A stretch of 64,000 bases of DNA. It comes from Cryptomeria japonica. Lineage: Eukaryota; Streptophyta; Pinopsida; Cupressales; Cupressaceae. Under the pieces are notes generated by a model. That model did no database searches and was not told the DNA's origin. It worked only from the letters and a program-made list of their open reading frames with translations. Shown here in pieces: positions 33,483 through 44,766 of the stretch (the stretch's first letter is position 1; each line of letters opens with the position of its first letter). The stretch covers positions 19,319,932 through 19,383,931 of the forward strand of contig NC_081412.1 of NCBI RefSeq assembly GCF_030272615.1, read 5' to 3'. The position numbers and the translations under genes were made by a program.

Positions 33483-34773
33483 ATGGGTTCTCCTAAATTC
33501 CCACTTTTAAATCCTCATAATTATGCATCATAGAAGATAAAGGCATGGAGTAAACTAATGGAAAAATGACTCATTCATTATGTAAATGGAACTATTACAA
33601 CACCACTTGATCCCAATGCTCAAATCAAATGGATCACTAATAATGCTATGGCACTTGGAACTCTTAGAAAGTATGTATCATATGACCTCATTTTTCACAT
33701 TGATAAGTGTACTATAATTAAAGAGGCTTCGGATATTTATGAGAAATAGTATGGTCAACTTGATGAGATTAAAGGCTACAAGCTTGATAGTGAACTCACA
33801 ACATTGGATCCCAAGGATTTTGATACAATCCAAGATTATGTTACAAAAGCAATTGAGCTAAGAGCAACGCTAAAGGATAGTGGTATTGACAAAAAGGATT
33901 CTCAATTGATTTATAACTTGTTTAACAAGTTTCCTTCAGAGTATACAAACTTTGTTTCTAGCTTTCACACCCATAGGTTAGCTCAAGGTTCCTCGTACAC
34001 TTCTCCCTCATTTGATACCTTCACGGAGATGTTGATACTTGAGAAATCTAAGCTGACTAAGATGGGGATTCTCAAATCTTCAAAGTCACAAGCTTTGGTG
34101 GCTAATAAAGGGAATCAAAAAAATAAAGGAAAAGGCAAGAATCAAAAGCAACCTAAGTCAAAACCACAACAAGATGGAGCACGATCCTCCTCTCCACAAC
34201 AAGTTGACTCACCTAAGAGGAAATTATGTAAGGACAATATTTTTTGTCCATATTGCAAGAAGTCAGGATATGATGAACAACATTGTCACAAGAAGGATAT
34301 TGATGAGTTGAAGCATCTTCTTGATAAGAACAAAATCAACCTACCTTATAAAATGCCTACTTTGGCTTCCAAATAAAAGGATAAAGGCAATGATCACTCT
34401 TTTGGGATAGATAAAGGAAAGGGACAAGCTCTTTGTGCTAATACAACTCACGATTCAGGGAGATAGCTTCTAGATTCAGGGGCTTCTCATCATATGGCAT
34501 CTTCATAGTCTATGTTCTCTTCATTTGAGCCTTGACATATGTCGCATATTTTTATGGGCAATCATACATACATGGATGTGATTGGGAAATGATCTATTGC
34601 CATTGGGGATAACTCCATCAATGATGTGTTGTGTGTACCCCACTTGACAAACAATCTTCTTTCCATCTATCAAATCACACATGGCGAAACTAAGAAAACT
34701 GTGGAGTTCACACTTTATTTAGTTATCATTAGAGACTTGGAGACTAGAGCTATCATTGTGACTGGGGTGGTTG
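33483..34773 (+). pseudogene. Element D gag and protease
   Basis: The frame starts at the ATG 33483 with F-P-L-L-N-P-H-N-Y, a Copia gag opening, and carries four stops before 33760. The open part 33804-34376 includes the gag core, a Lys/Gln/Ser-rich linker and a knuckle C-P-Y-C-K-K-S-G-Y-D-E-Q-H-C, in which Tyr replaces the usual His of G-H. Protease with L-L-D-S-G-A-S-H-H-M-A lies at 34469-34500, and a short GAG-pre-like piece follows. It ends where C is inserted (GGTTG, 34769-34773). Confidence 0.8.
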
Positions 34774-35594
34774 TGTTGGCATTATAACAGACAATGGGAG
34801 ATTGTTGGCATTTCAATAAGGATATTGAGAAGGTTGTTGATGATTATGGATATAACTAATTAAGGATGATTTACTGTCTTGATATTATTATTTTGTCATT
34901 GATGTCAAAAAATTGATTTTCTAATTCAGTATGATATTGCCATATCTTGATAAGTATGATTTGATGAGTATAAAGATGTCGGTAAAAGACACAGAAAGAA
35001 TATGATGAATAAGGGGATGAATAAGGTATTCAATGGGAAACTATTACCGAGTCAGACAATGATGAGATCATGATGTTTAGATTGTTTTGACATCATACAT
35101 ATGTTGTAAATTGTAAGGTTAATACTATATTATGTTACCGAGCAAGGAACCTAGTCGATAAACCCTAAGGAACCTAGTCGGTAAACCCTAAGGTTATCGC
35201 TATTGGTTAATGAAGGTGGAATGTCTACCGAGTGAAATTTAGTTTTTATCGAGTTGTTACCGAGTTGTAACCGAGCTGTAACAAAATGCATTAAATGGTT
35301 ACATGCGTTATTTAATGAAGGAAGCTAATGAGCTGGAACTGATTAAATGATTGGTATGCCGTGCATGAAGTTTGTTAATGAATCTATGTCAAAGAAAAAT
35401 CAGCATGAAGATCTACAGCTCAAATTGAACCGCATTACCCTAGCACAAGTTCCAAGAAATGTATACAGGTTCCTAGGAGGGGTAAAACATTTTTCAGATC
35501 GAAGGATACATTGAACCTGGACAAGTTTCAAGATCTGATGGCTATGATTGATCATGGGAAATGTGATCAAGGAGATTAAGCGGTTAGCTAATTG

Positions 35595-35604
35595 TTTATA
35601 AATA
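35595..35604 (+). promoter_or_regulatory. TATA box of element C LTR
   Basis: TTTATAAATA followed by AGGAAC. It is conserved at 50373-50382 in the 3' LTR and at 57618-57628 in element F. Confidence 0.5.
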
Positions 35605-35839
35605 AGGAACTATTGATAAACAATGTATGCGGGCAAATGTATGCACAGGGATGCTACATAGTGATTACCGAGAACAGAAACTTGAAGACTTGTTTGAATA
35701 ACAAAGTATAGAAGCCCAACAGATGGACAAGATTAATTCTATGTCTAGATTGTATTGAGCAAATAAGAATCTACTTTAGCATTTTAGATGTGAAGTTGCA
35801 GATAGATTTTTATTACTGTTAATTGTGAAGTGACATAAA

Positions 35840-36058
35840 ATCTCTTAACTGAGTGGACTTAACAGTCTTATTTGTAAAACCCTCTAGCAAGGTGACATTC
35901 TAATTGAGTGTTTGAAATCCTTTAACAAGGTCATGAAATCCTTTAACAAGGTCACCTCTAACAAGGTGAAGATCCTAACAGATCTGAGGGAAATCTCTTA
36001 ACCGGGTCACATCTAGCAATGTGTTTGTAATCTTTAACAGGATTTGCTTTTAACCGAG
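35840..36058 (+). repeat. Array of mini-palindromes in LTR
   Basis: Units such as CCTCTAGCAAGG, CCTTTAACAAGG (twice, with TCATGAAAT between), CCTCTAACAAGG, ATCCTAACAGAT and CTTAACCGGG. One unit is duplicated here relative to the 3' LTR (50690-50720). Confidence 0.6.
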
Positions 36059-36499
36059 TGTGTAGGAGAAAAAGTGACACTAAGCAAACATGCCCTAATC
36101 TCACTTTCAATCACACACTTGTGGAATACGAAAGAGCCTAGAGGTATCACACAATTGGCTACTTCTTTTTGTGGAAGAGAGACCCACGGGCTACCTATTA
36201 GGATTTCTATTCCTTTGTTGCAAATGATAGATAAAATGATGCAAGTTCAATCCCTAACCCCAAAGTGGAAGTATGAACTAATAACAAGATTGCAGAATTG
36301 AACTTAAACATTGGAAAGCTGTAAACACAAGGATAAAAGGAGAATGCAGATGTGTACCCAAAGTCAAAATCTGAGTGAAAATGTTCGGGAGGGGGGCGTG
36401 GGCACCACTGTCCTGATTCTGCCCCTGAAACTGCTCTGGAAACTACTGTTTTGCAACCTGAAAAGCTGTCAAAAAATGCTGAAACTTGCTATCTGTCAG

Positions 36500-36590
36500 G
36501 AGGACCAGGGTGCCCAGCGCCCCTGTCCCAGGGACCAGGGCTCCTAGCGCCCCTGTCCTAGCAGGACCAGGGCGCCCCTGTCCTGGTCTT
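36500..36590. repeat. GC-rich palindrome array in G2 3' LTR
   Basis: Three units built on GGACCAGGG...GCGCCCCTGTCC, separated by short linkers. The matching array in the 5' LTR is at 43504-43600. The central GGACC/GGTCC or GTCC arms and GCGCC cores resemble the G1 units. Confidence 0.7.
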
Positions 36591-36714
36591 CTGCTCCAAA
36601 ACTTGGTGTATGGTTCCGTCTCCGTCTGCTTCTTTCGGATCTGCAACTTACGGTGTCGTCTGAATCCTGAAATCTGCACTTATCTCTAAAAAAGGTGTTT
36701 GGGTGGCTATATAG

Positions 36715-36726
36715 GGTTTTGCCTTA
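36715..36726 (-). promoter_or_regulatory. TATA-like box of G2 LTR
   Basis: CCCTATATAGCC on the minus strand, conserved at 43718-43728 in the 5' LTR. Confidence 0.45.
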
Positions 36727-37329
36727 GTCAAACCCCCGCTTCGGTGATTTCCACCTCCATGAATAGCCAATTTGTATTATAAAAGTAATGTGTGTGCAGA
36801 CCTTGTGTGTGTGCAAGATCTAAAATGCAAGTAAGCAAACTAGAGCAACCTAGAAAGTAAACCCTAATTTCTTGTAAATGACAATGTAAATGCTCCAAAT
36901 CAAGATGCCAAGTGATCTAAAGCATGAATGTAAGTGATATAATGAGGCTTATGTAAAGACATGAAAACAACATGAAATCATACCCAACCCCAAGGGAGGG
37001 GTACAAGCCAATCTTCAGTCAGTGATCCCTTATTGCTCTTCAATGCCTTCAAAGCCCTGAGTGAATGAATGGATTTGATGAATGCTTGGAGAATGAATGT
37101 TGAGAGTGGTTGAAGTCTTCAAAGATCTGCTCTTTCACTGCATAGAAGGTCCCTGAAAACCAAAATTCCCCATCCCTTCAAAATGAAGAAAGAGAGCTCT
37201 TATGTATGAAACCCTAGGTCTTAATTTCAACTTTTGGCTGACCTAGAGATTGAATCTCCCGCCAATTTCTTGGGGTTAAGATTTATTTTATGATTGGATC
37301 ACGCTCCTAAAATTTTGGGAAAAATGTTC

Positions 37330-37392
37330 GGGACCATGTGCACGCCGGGCGCCATGGTCCTCTCCGGGCGCCATGGTCCTGACAACTTTTCA
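37330..37392 (+). repeat. GTGCAC cassette in G2 3' LTR
   Basis: GGGACCATGTGCACGCC with GGGCGCCATGGTCC, then a second CCGGGCGCCATGGTCC, then TGACAACTTTT and AAATTTTCAGG. It reads GTGCAC-first on the + strand, that is, opposite to the element's own direction. In G1 the same cassette follows the element's direction. Confidence 0.7.
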
Positions 37393-37746
37393 CCAAATTT
37401 TCAGGGCCGTCGGATATGATGATTTTAGAGTGAATCCTGAAGTTACGGGTGATTTCAAGATGTTTTGACCCCCGAAATCAAGCCCCCAAGTTCAAAATAG
37501 GACCTAATTAGGGTTTTTGATTAAATGATGTATTGGAAGAATAAAATGAAAGGGGCACACTTTAATGAAAAGGGCCCAACTTTATGATATGGGAGATGAT
37601 AAAATAGAACCTTACACCTAATTAATTTAATTAATTAAGTGCTAAAGGGGAAATGCAATGCAAAATGCAAAATGCGCCAAGGTGGGTGCTAAACTAGGTG
37701 TGAAATTGTACCACCTTAGCAAGTGCGTACAATTTACGATGCTACA

Positions 37747-37761
37747 TTTAGCCCCCACTTT
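37747..37761 (-). other. G2 polypurine tract
   Basis: AAAGTGGGGGCTAAA on the minus strand, abutting the LTR start TGTAGC. Same as G1. Confidence 0.85.
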
Positions 37762-39526
37762 AGCGGTCATATGAACACTACATGCATATGCAAGCTAAAG
37801 TACAGAAAAGTAAACATTATTTGAAAAAGGATATATCCATAAGTTGTCGGACGAAGCCCCTAGCGGTATCTGCAGTACACAGTTAGGAACCGCACCCTAC
37901 AAAACACACGTTAGATCACAAAATCACCTAATGCTTACTAAGGAAGGTGATGAAAATTCGAGGGTAGCTATATGCCCCCCCTGTTTCGGCTTGCTAATTT
38001 TAGTGAGTTGAAACAGGGTATCATGTTTACCACTTCGAATTGTTAAAGAATATTGATGACAAATGCTCACAAGAAGATTTGATATGGGATCAAAAAGTAA
38101 TGGAGAATCATTTGGTAAGAAAGAGGACTAAATCTCAATTCCAACACAATAAAGAGTGTGAGGATTTGAGAGTTCTCTAACACAAGATGAAGGATGTAAA
38201 TGGAAACAAAATGCAAAGAGAAGAAAAGAAAGGAAAAAAGCATGAATACACACATTGGTGATCCATGAGAAGAATAGTGAGAGAGAAAACATGGACTTCT
38301 CGCCCCTAGATCTTGTCTAGGTGATCCATGTAAGGGAGGAGAGTGAGAAAGTCTAGCCTTATGCCACTAGTTCCACTCAACCTCGTGCATGTGTGTGTAA
38401 GGGAGGTTAGAAGCACCTCATAGGAGTCTATGCCCAAGTATGCTACAACCTGTATATGTATAGTACAAAAGCGTGACATCTCGCTCTAAGAGTCTGTGCT
38501 CTGGTTCCGAGAATAATCACCTTGCATAAAAGAAATGGAGACATCTCGCTCTAAGAGTCTGTGCTCTGGTTCTGAGAATGACCCATTGCTCAAAAAGTGT
38601 AATGTTTATGTCATAAGCAAAGTAGAACAAGGATACCTACCTTCATCACTAAAGAAGATACCCCAAAAATGCAACAATGTCGTAGATCCAAGCAAGAGAG
38701 TTTTGCACTCTTTAAGCAAGGATAAGATAATTGAAAAGGGATATCGTGTAGTATGTGTAAAGGAGATCCTTAGAGGAGAAGAGATCTTTGTACAAAAGAC
38801 ACCTATTCCCAAGAGGAATTGTCTAAGACAAATATAACATCTTCTAGAATAAGACAAAGAAGAGAATAAGAATGCAATACTTCCTTCTTTTGCGAGGTGA
38901 AAGTGATTCTTAATGAAGGATGACGCTCTTTTTAACCCAATTGAGAGAGTGAATTCATTATGGATGTATTTTACCAAGTGCAAAAGAGGTTGTAGTCAAG
39001 GGCTTACACCTCTTGTAAGAGAGAATCCTTGAACAAACAACAACAAATGCATACAAGGAATAACATCAAGTAATAAAGTTCACACCATCCACGAAATAGG
39101 GAAAAGTGGATCCTTAGATATAAATAAGGAAAGATCATTGCCTCCCAAGGATAAGGTCAATGAGAAGGACTTACTCAATCTTTCAGGGAGAGATTTAGGC
39201 ATGTACAAAATGTACTACATACTCACATGAGTTCATGCAAGCAAGACATTAGTGTATGCAAAATGCTCCTCACAAGAAGTGGGTAGGATAAGAAAGAGAA
39301 TACACATCTTCTCCCCTATCTAGGAAAAGAGGATTCTAAAGAAAAGATGATCAATATTTCCACACTATTACCCCATAGGAACAAGAGTAACATAGAAAAA
39401 TTAGGCTATTATGTTGCTTCAAAAATATGATTGCACTTGAAATTGTACCATCATGAATGACAATGAGCCCCCAGTAAATGAGCTACCAATGTCACATAAT
39501 GATGAGCAACATAATAGCCATTAAGG
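37762..39526 (-). other. G2 3' noncoding region
   Basis: About 1.76 kb between the ORF end and the polypurine tract. The short open frames on both strands (for example 38535-38837) are not convincing. A repeated phrase GACATCTCGCTCTAAGAG occurs at 38475 and 38540 (65 bp apart), a local duplication. Nothing else is recognised. Confidence 0.6.
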
Positions 39527-42500
39527 TTATTTAAAGACATGATAGACTAAATGAGGTATTTGAATATGACATGCTGAATGTTCAACTATAAGTGAGATCA
39601 AAAACATGTATAAAATGATAAAAATTGAAGAAGGAAAGTTACGAGAAATCTTAGAAGAGAGATGAGTGTAATTTATTAGAGCCTTATCCCTGGAAGAAAG
39701 GACTTTATGATGAATAGGAGATAAAGATTCATAAGTGGATTTAGAAATTTGAGGGGATTCATAAAGAGATTTGTTCATCGCCAAGATTTCCTTATGAGGG
39801 GAATGAGAGTTGATAGAAGTAGAAGATGATTTAGTTGAAGTGAGATCATCATCACTACTAAATATAGCATTCACATTGAGAGATGGTCTTTTAGATGCTT
39901 TGGTGGGCTTAGAAAGATTATATCCAAGTCCAAATGAATATTCATGCACGTTATGTTCTAAAGGAACTTTAATTCCTTGTTCATTTGCGCCACAACCATT
40001 TCCACTATAGCCACTCTTAGCCAAAATATGAAAACCAGGACCATAACAATTAGCCATTTCAGAAAGAAAAGGTGGTTTTTCATAAGACAAAGAATCAAAT
40101 TCTTCAGAATTAGAGGTGTGAGGAGAAGAAGTTTGAGAAGCGGCCACAAAATTATTGCTCATAGGTTCAGGTAAGACTAATTGATCTCTAGTTTCTTCCT
40201 TCTTTTTAACTTTAAGCTCTCTAGGAGGAACCCTATACTCACCTACAAAGGTGGGATTGAAATCAAGAGATCCCCAATCATCTTCTGCGAGAACCTTCTC
40301 AAGATCAAAAGCCTTTTCATGTGTAGATTCAAGTCGAGAAGAATCTTCTTCAGGAACTTTAGACTCATCCAAAGAATTTTGATTATCAGAGGGTAATGAT
40401 TCATCCATAGGTATCTTGTTTAACGAGTCATCACTAGAAGAGGAAGGTTTAGAAGAACTCCCTTTGGAAGTAGATGTTTGCAAACAAGCTTGAAAATTAG
40501 TATCACCTATCAAGGAATATGTCTTATTGTTATAAATTAATTTAACTTGTCTATGCAATGTAGAGGGGACAACTTGCATACTGTGAATCCAAGGTCTCCC
40601 TAATAACAAGTTGTATGTTAGATTTCCCGACATAACATGGATAGGAGTAGGCAAAGTAATAGGTCCCACTATAATGGGTAAGGTGATAATACCTAATGAA
40701 GACTTAGCCACATTATCAAAGCCTCAAATGGGACGAGAGTCAGGCTCAATAAGGGATGTATCCACATTCATCTTATGCAATAGATTAATGCTACACACAT
40801 TAAGGCCAGAACCATTATCTACCAGTGTTCGTCTTATAGCAGTGTCATTTATGATAACCACAATCATCAAGGGATCATATTGATGTTGAATTTCACTAGT
40901 AGGCAACTCATCTTGAGTAAACACAATTTGAGCTTTAGGATTCATCACAGAGTTAACCAAAGACACTATATTACTAGATGTATTAGGTGGAGGAACATTC
41001 AAATCTTTCAAGGCATCTTGTAACATTCCATGATGAGCGGAAGAAGTTTGGATCAAATCCCAAAGGGATATCTTAGCAGGGGTAGCTTTAAGTTGTTCTA
41101 TGAGATCATAGTCCTTACTAAGCATTTGTGAAATATGAGGAGCTTGAGGAAGAATAGGTTGGGAAGGAGGAAGATTAGGTTGCCTATTATTTCTAGTATT
41201 ATAGGTATGAGCGACCGCATTATAACTCTCTCTAGTCAGTTGCTTAGCATACTCATAAGGGCTCTTAGTAGAATAACCTCCTTGCACAGTAATAATAGGT
41301 TTCTTAGGAGTGCAAAAAGAATCATTAGCATAACCACCTTGAACCACTAAGATAGGCTTATTTAAAGGTTGAGAATTTTGAGAAGGACAAGCACCTTGGA
41401 TAGTGAAGAGAGGTTTGTTAGGTGTTTCATTGACATGTATCAAATTGATTGAGGATGGTTTAGAGGAATGAACAAAAGTGTTGGAAGAATTATTGATATT
41501 CTTCTCTTGCACTAAAATCTTATCACGGATTAAATCAATTTTAGGAGAGAGACAAGGGGTAGGCATTGATGTTCTAGTAGGAAGAGTAATACTAGGAAAG
41601 GTCATCTCATCCTCTATCATCAAAGGATCTACATGGGGAATAAACTCTCTAGGAGAAGGATCAACATTACTCTCTAAAGTCTCACTTTTGAGAGGGAGAT
41701 CTTTGAAAGAGATGTTAACCATCTTTCTTTGAACTAGGGTATCCTTATGAGTAGAACCAAGTTGAGGAGAGGGAGATGCTTTATTTTTAGAGGGAGAATA
41801 ATTGAGATTCAAGGAAGGTGAGAAACTATCAAGGGAGTTTTCAATCTTGATTTCATCCCCTTTGGCTAGGGTTCTCTCATGGGGTAGAGAATAATCTACA
41901 CCTTCTTCTAATGGTTCATCCCAAATAGTGAGTTTGTTGAAAGGAATGTTTGAAGTATTGTCAATTTCGAGAGAGGAGATAACATTGTTTATTAATTCCT
42001 CATCCTTAGGAGGGAGAGCATCAATAGATGTGTTAAACTCATCGTCTTTCCTCAAAATATGTTCAATATGATCTTTAGGGGAGAGAGAATTAAGGAAATT
42101 GCTTATTATTTCATCCTCTTTCTCTAAGGGATGCTTATGGGTAAGACAAACTTTAGGAGAAGGGTAAGCATTTATCATTAATTCATCATCTCTAGTGGGA
42201 ATTTTGTTGGAAAAGGAAATGCCATCACTAGGAAATGTAGGGATCATGTCATCTTCTTGCACAAAAGGATCCTCATGAAGGGAGTGTTTTTTAGGAGGAA
42301 CATGAACATATTTCTCCAAAGATTCATGCTTAGGAAGGAGATCTTTGAAAGAAGTGTTCATAACCTCTTGTTGCACTAACATGCCCCCATTGGAAGGACC
42401 AACTTTAGGAGAAAATAAGTCAATGTCCATCAATATCTTTTCACTTAGAGAAGCATCATGTAGGGAAGATGAAGTAACATTAAGAAAGGTGTTTATGATA

Positions 42501-42730
42501 TCATTCTCTTCCTCTAGGATAGCTAAATAGGAATGGCACATTTTAGGAGAATTGTCAAGATCACTCTTAAAGTCTTCATCCTTAGAGAATGGGAGAGTCT
42601 CAAAGGGATCGGTAGCAACTCTTTTAGACACTAAAATGTTGTTATAGATTGGGGGAGGTTCTTTAAGAGAAGGAAAAATTGAAACAAGGGAAGCTAACCC
42701 ATTATCACATCTATGAAATGAATGCATCAT
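39527..42730 (-). pseudogene. G2 protease polyprotein with G-patch
   Basis: One frame of 1068 codons, interrupted only by a TGA at 40724-40726, most likely from CGA. Residues 1-400 are a degenerate repeat region with recurring S-P-K...L..E-D-E..I segments and no gag domain. A Gly/Gln-rich part with V-Q-G-G-Y repeats follows (about 440-500). A retroviral-type aspartic protease follows at about 40826-40570, with L-V-D-N-G-S-G-L-N-V-C and L-L-L-G-R-P-W-I-H. After the stop, a G-patch-like segment (39915-40033) carries a G-Y-S-G-N-G-C-G core and ends in F-G-L-G-Y. RT, RNase H and integrase are absent. The product may once have been a particle or protease donor; that is an inference. Confidence 0.85.
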
Positions 42731-43043
42731 GACAACAATTTTCCTTTTTCAAATGATAACACATGCAAAATAGAAGGAAATGTTTAATTTTAACCAATGC
42801 AATCACTTAGAATTTAGATTTAGAAAATGAAATTTATGATTCAAATGAGTTCCTAAATCAGATTTGAAATTATTGAACCCAATTAAGCTATCCACAATTT
42901 CAACAAAATTAGGGTTTTAGCAAAAATTTCCTCTAAATTTTTTAATTTTGCAAGAAATTAAAACTTGTAAATACAAATTTGAATTTGAAATAGCATAAAC
43001 ACTCAAATTTGAAAACATAAATCAGAATTAGAGAAGATTGGAA
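42731..43043 (-). other. G2 leader
   Basis: An AT-rich noncoding leader of about 310 bp between primer site and ORF, much shorter than in G1 and without GTGCAC cassettes. Confidence 0.6.
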
Positions 43044-43061
43044 TTCACGTCGGGTTCACCA
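43044..43061 (-). other. G2 primer-binding site
   Basis: TGGTGAACCCGACGTGAA on the minus strand, three bases from the LTR end; identical to G1. Confidence 0.85.
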
Positions 43062-43503
43062 AAATGTGTAGGAGAAAAAGTGACACTAAGCAAACATGCC
43101 CTAATCTCACTTTCAATCACACACTTGTGGAATACGAAAGAGCCTAGAGGTATCACACAATTGGCTACTTCTTTTTGTGGAAGAGAGAGCCACGGGCTAC
43201 CTATTAGGATTTCTATTCCTTTGTTGCAAATGATAGATAAAATGATGCAAGTTCAATCCCTAACCCCAAAGTGCAAGTATGAACTAATAACAAGATTGCA
43301 GAATTGAACTTAAACAATGGAAAGTTGTAAACACAAGGATAAAAGGAGAATGCAGATGTGTACTTGGAGTCAAAATCTGAGTGAAAATGTTCGGGACAGG
43401 GGCGTGGGTGCCACTATCCTGATTCTGCCCCTGAAACTGCTCTGGAAACTGTTGTTTTGCAACCTGAAAAGCTGTCAAAAATGCTGAAACTTGCTGTCTG
43501 TCA

Positions 43504-43600
43504 GGAGGACCAGGGCGCCCAGCGCCCCTATCCCAGGGACCAGGGTGCCTAGCGCCCCTGTCCTAGTAGGACCAGGGTGCCCCACGCCCCTGTCCTGGTC
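43504..43600. repeat. GC-rich palindrome array in G2 5' LTR
   Basis: Units GGACCAGGGCGCCCAGCGCC / CCTATCC, GGACCAGGGTGCCTAGCGCC / CCTGTCC and GGACCAGGGTGCCCC / GCCCCTGTCCTGG. They differ from 36500-36590 by a few point changes and about 8 bp. Confidence 0.7.
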
Positions 43601-44340
43601 TTCTGCTCCAAAACTTGGTGTATGGTTCCGTCTCCATCTGCTTCTTTCGGATCTGCAACTTACGGCGTCGTCTGAATCCTGAAATCTGCACTTATCTCTG
43701 AAAAAGGTGTTTGGGCGGCTATATAGGGTTTTGCCTTAGTCAAACCCTCACTTCGGTGATTTCCACCTCCATGAATAGCCAAGTTGTATTGTAAAAGTAA
43801 TGTGTGTGCAGACCTTGTGTGTGTGCAAGATCTAAAATGCAAGTAAGCAAACTAGAGCAACCTAGAAAGTAAACCCTAATTGCTTGTAAATGACAATGTA
43901 AATGCTCCAAATCAAGATGCCAAGTGATTTAAAGCATTAATGTAAGTGATATAATGAGGATTATGTAAAGACATGAAAACAACATGAAATCATACCCAAC
44001 CCCAAGGGAGGGGTACAAGCCAATCTTCAGTTGGTGATCCCTTATTGCTCTTCAATGCCTTCAAAGCCCTAAGTGAATGAATAGATTTGATGAATTCTTG
44101 GAGAATGAATGTTGAGAGTGGTTGAAGTCTTCAAAGATCTGCTCTTTCACTGCATAGAAGGTCCCTGAAAACCAAAATTCCCCATCCCTTCAAAATGAAG
44201 AAAGAGAGCTCTTATGTATGAAACCCTAGGTCTTAATTTCAACTTTTGGCCGACCTAGAGATTGAATCTCCTACCAATTTCTTGGGGTTAAGCTTTATTT
44301 TATGATTGGATCACACTCCTAAAATTTTGGGAAAAATGTT

Positions 44341-44393
44341 CGGGACCATGTGCACGCCGGGTGCCATGGTCCTCTCTGGGCGCCATGGTCCTG
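44341..44393 (+). repeat. GTGCAC cassette in G2 5' LTR
   Basis: The same double GCGCCATGGTCC arrangement as 37330-37392, with two C-to-T type differences. Confidence 0.65.
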
Positions 44394-44766
44394 ACAACTT
44401 TTCACCAAATTTTCAGGGCCGTCGGATATGATGATTTTAGAGTGAATCCCAAAGTTACGGGTGATTTCGAGATGTTTTGACCCCCGAAATCAAGCCCCCA
44501 AGTTCAAAATAGGACCTAATTAGGGTTTTTGATTAAATGATGTATTGGAAGAATAAAATGAAAGGGGCACACTTTAATGAAAAGGGCGGCCCAACTTTAT
44601 GATATGGGAGATGATAAAATAGAACCTTAGACCTAATTAATTTAATTAATTAAGTGCTGAAGGGGAAATGCAATACAAAATGCAAAATGCACCAAGGCGG
44701 GTGCTAAACTAGGTGTGAAATTGTACCACCCTAGCAAGTGCGTACAATTTACGACGCTACACCGAG

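Larger units (their letters stand above)
34774..36058 (+). repeat. Element C 5' LTR, left piece
   Basis: TGTTGGCATTATAACAGAC... It matches 49573-50820 closely; in the first 165 bp I count about four differences. It contains a TATA-like TTTATAAATA (35595-35604) and the mini-palindrome array. It is cut by G2 after CCGAG (36054-36058). Confidence 0.93.
36059..37746 (-). repeat. G2 3' LTR
   Basis: 1688 bp. On the minus strand it starts TGTAGCATCGTAAATTG at 37746 and ends TTTCTCCTACACA at 36059. It contains three GC-rich palindrome units (36500-36590) and one GTGCAC cassette (37330-37392), and a CCTATATAGCC TATA-like site (36715-36726). Confidence 0.93.
36059..44761 (-). mobile_element. Gypsy-type element G2 with orphan protease
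   Basis: A complete 8.7-kb element on the minus strand. LTRs are 43065-44761 (5') and 36059-37746 (3'), with a perfect CCGAG target duplication (36054-36058, 44762-44766) inside element C's LTR. Primer site 43044-43061 and polypurine tract 37747-37761 are the same as in G1. One long reading frame (42730-39527), broken by a single stop, encodes a protease and a G-patch but no recognisable gag, RT or integrase. The LTRs are nearly identical (one difference in the first 135 bp I compared), so this is a recent insertion and the youngest in its nest. Confidence 0.92.
43065..44761 (-). repeat. G2 5' LTR
   Basis: 1697 bp, TGTAGCGTCGTAAATTG to TCCTACACA on the minus strand. It matches the 3' LTR closely, with an array of three GC palindromes at 43504-43600 and the GTGCAC cassette at 44341-44393. 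Confidence 0.93.

Noticed and set aside
36500-36590. A CRISPR-like array, because of evenly spaced GC-rich repeats
   Set aside because: The units are palindromes in a plant LTR, the linkers are not unique spacers, and the setting is a retrotransposon.
38535-38983. Small genes in the G2 3' region
   Set aside because: Overlapping frames on both strands with no domain, in a region that is noncoding by position; the local duplication of a phrase inflates the frames.
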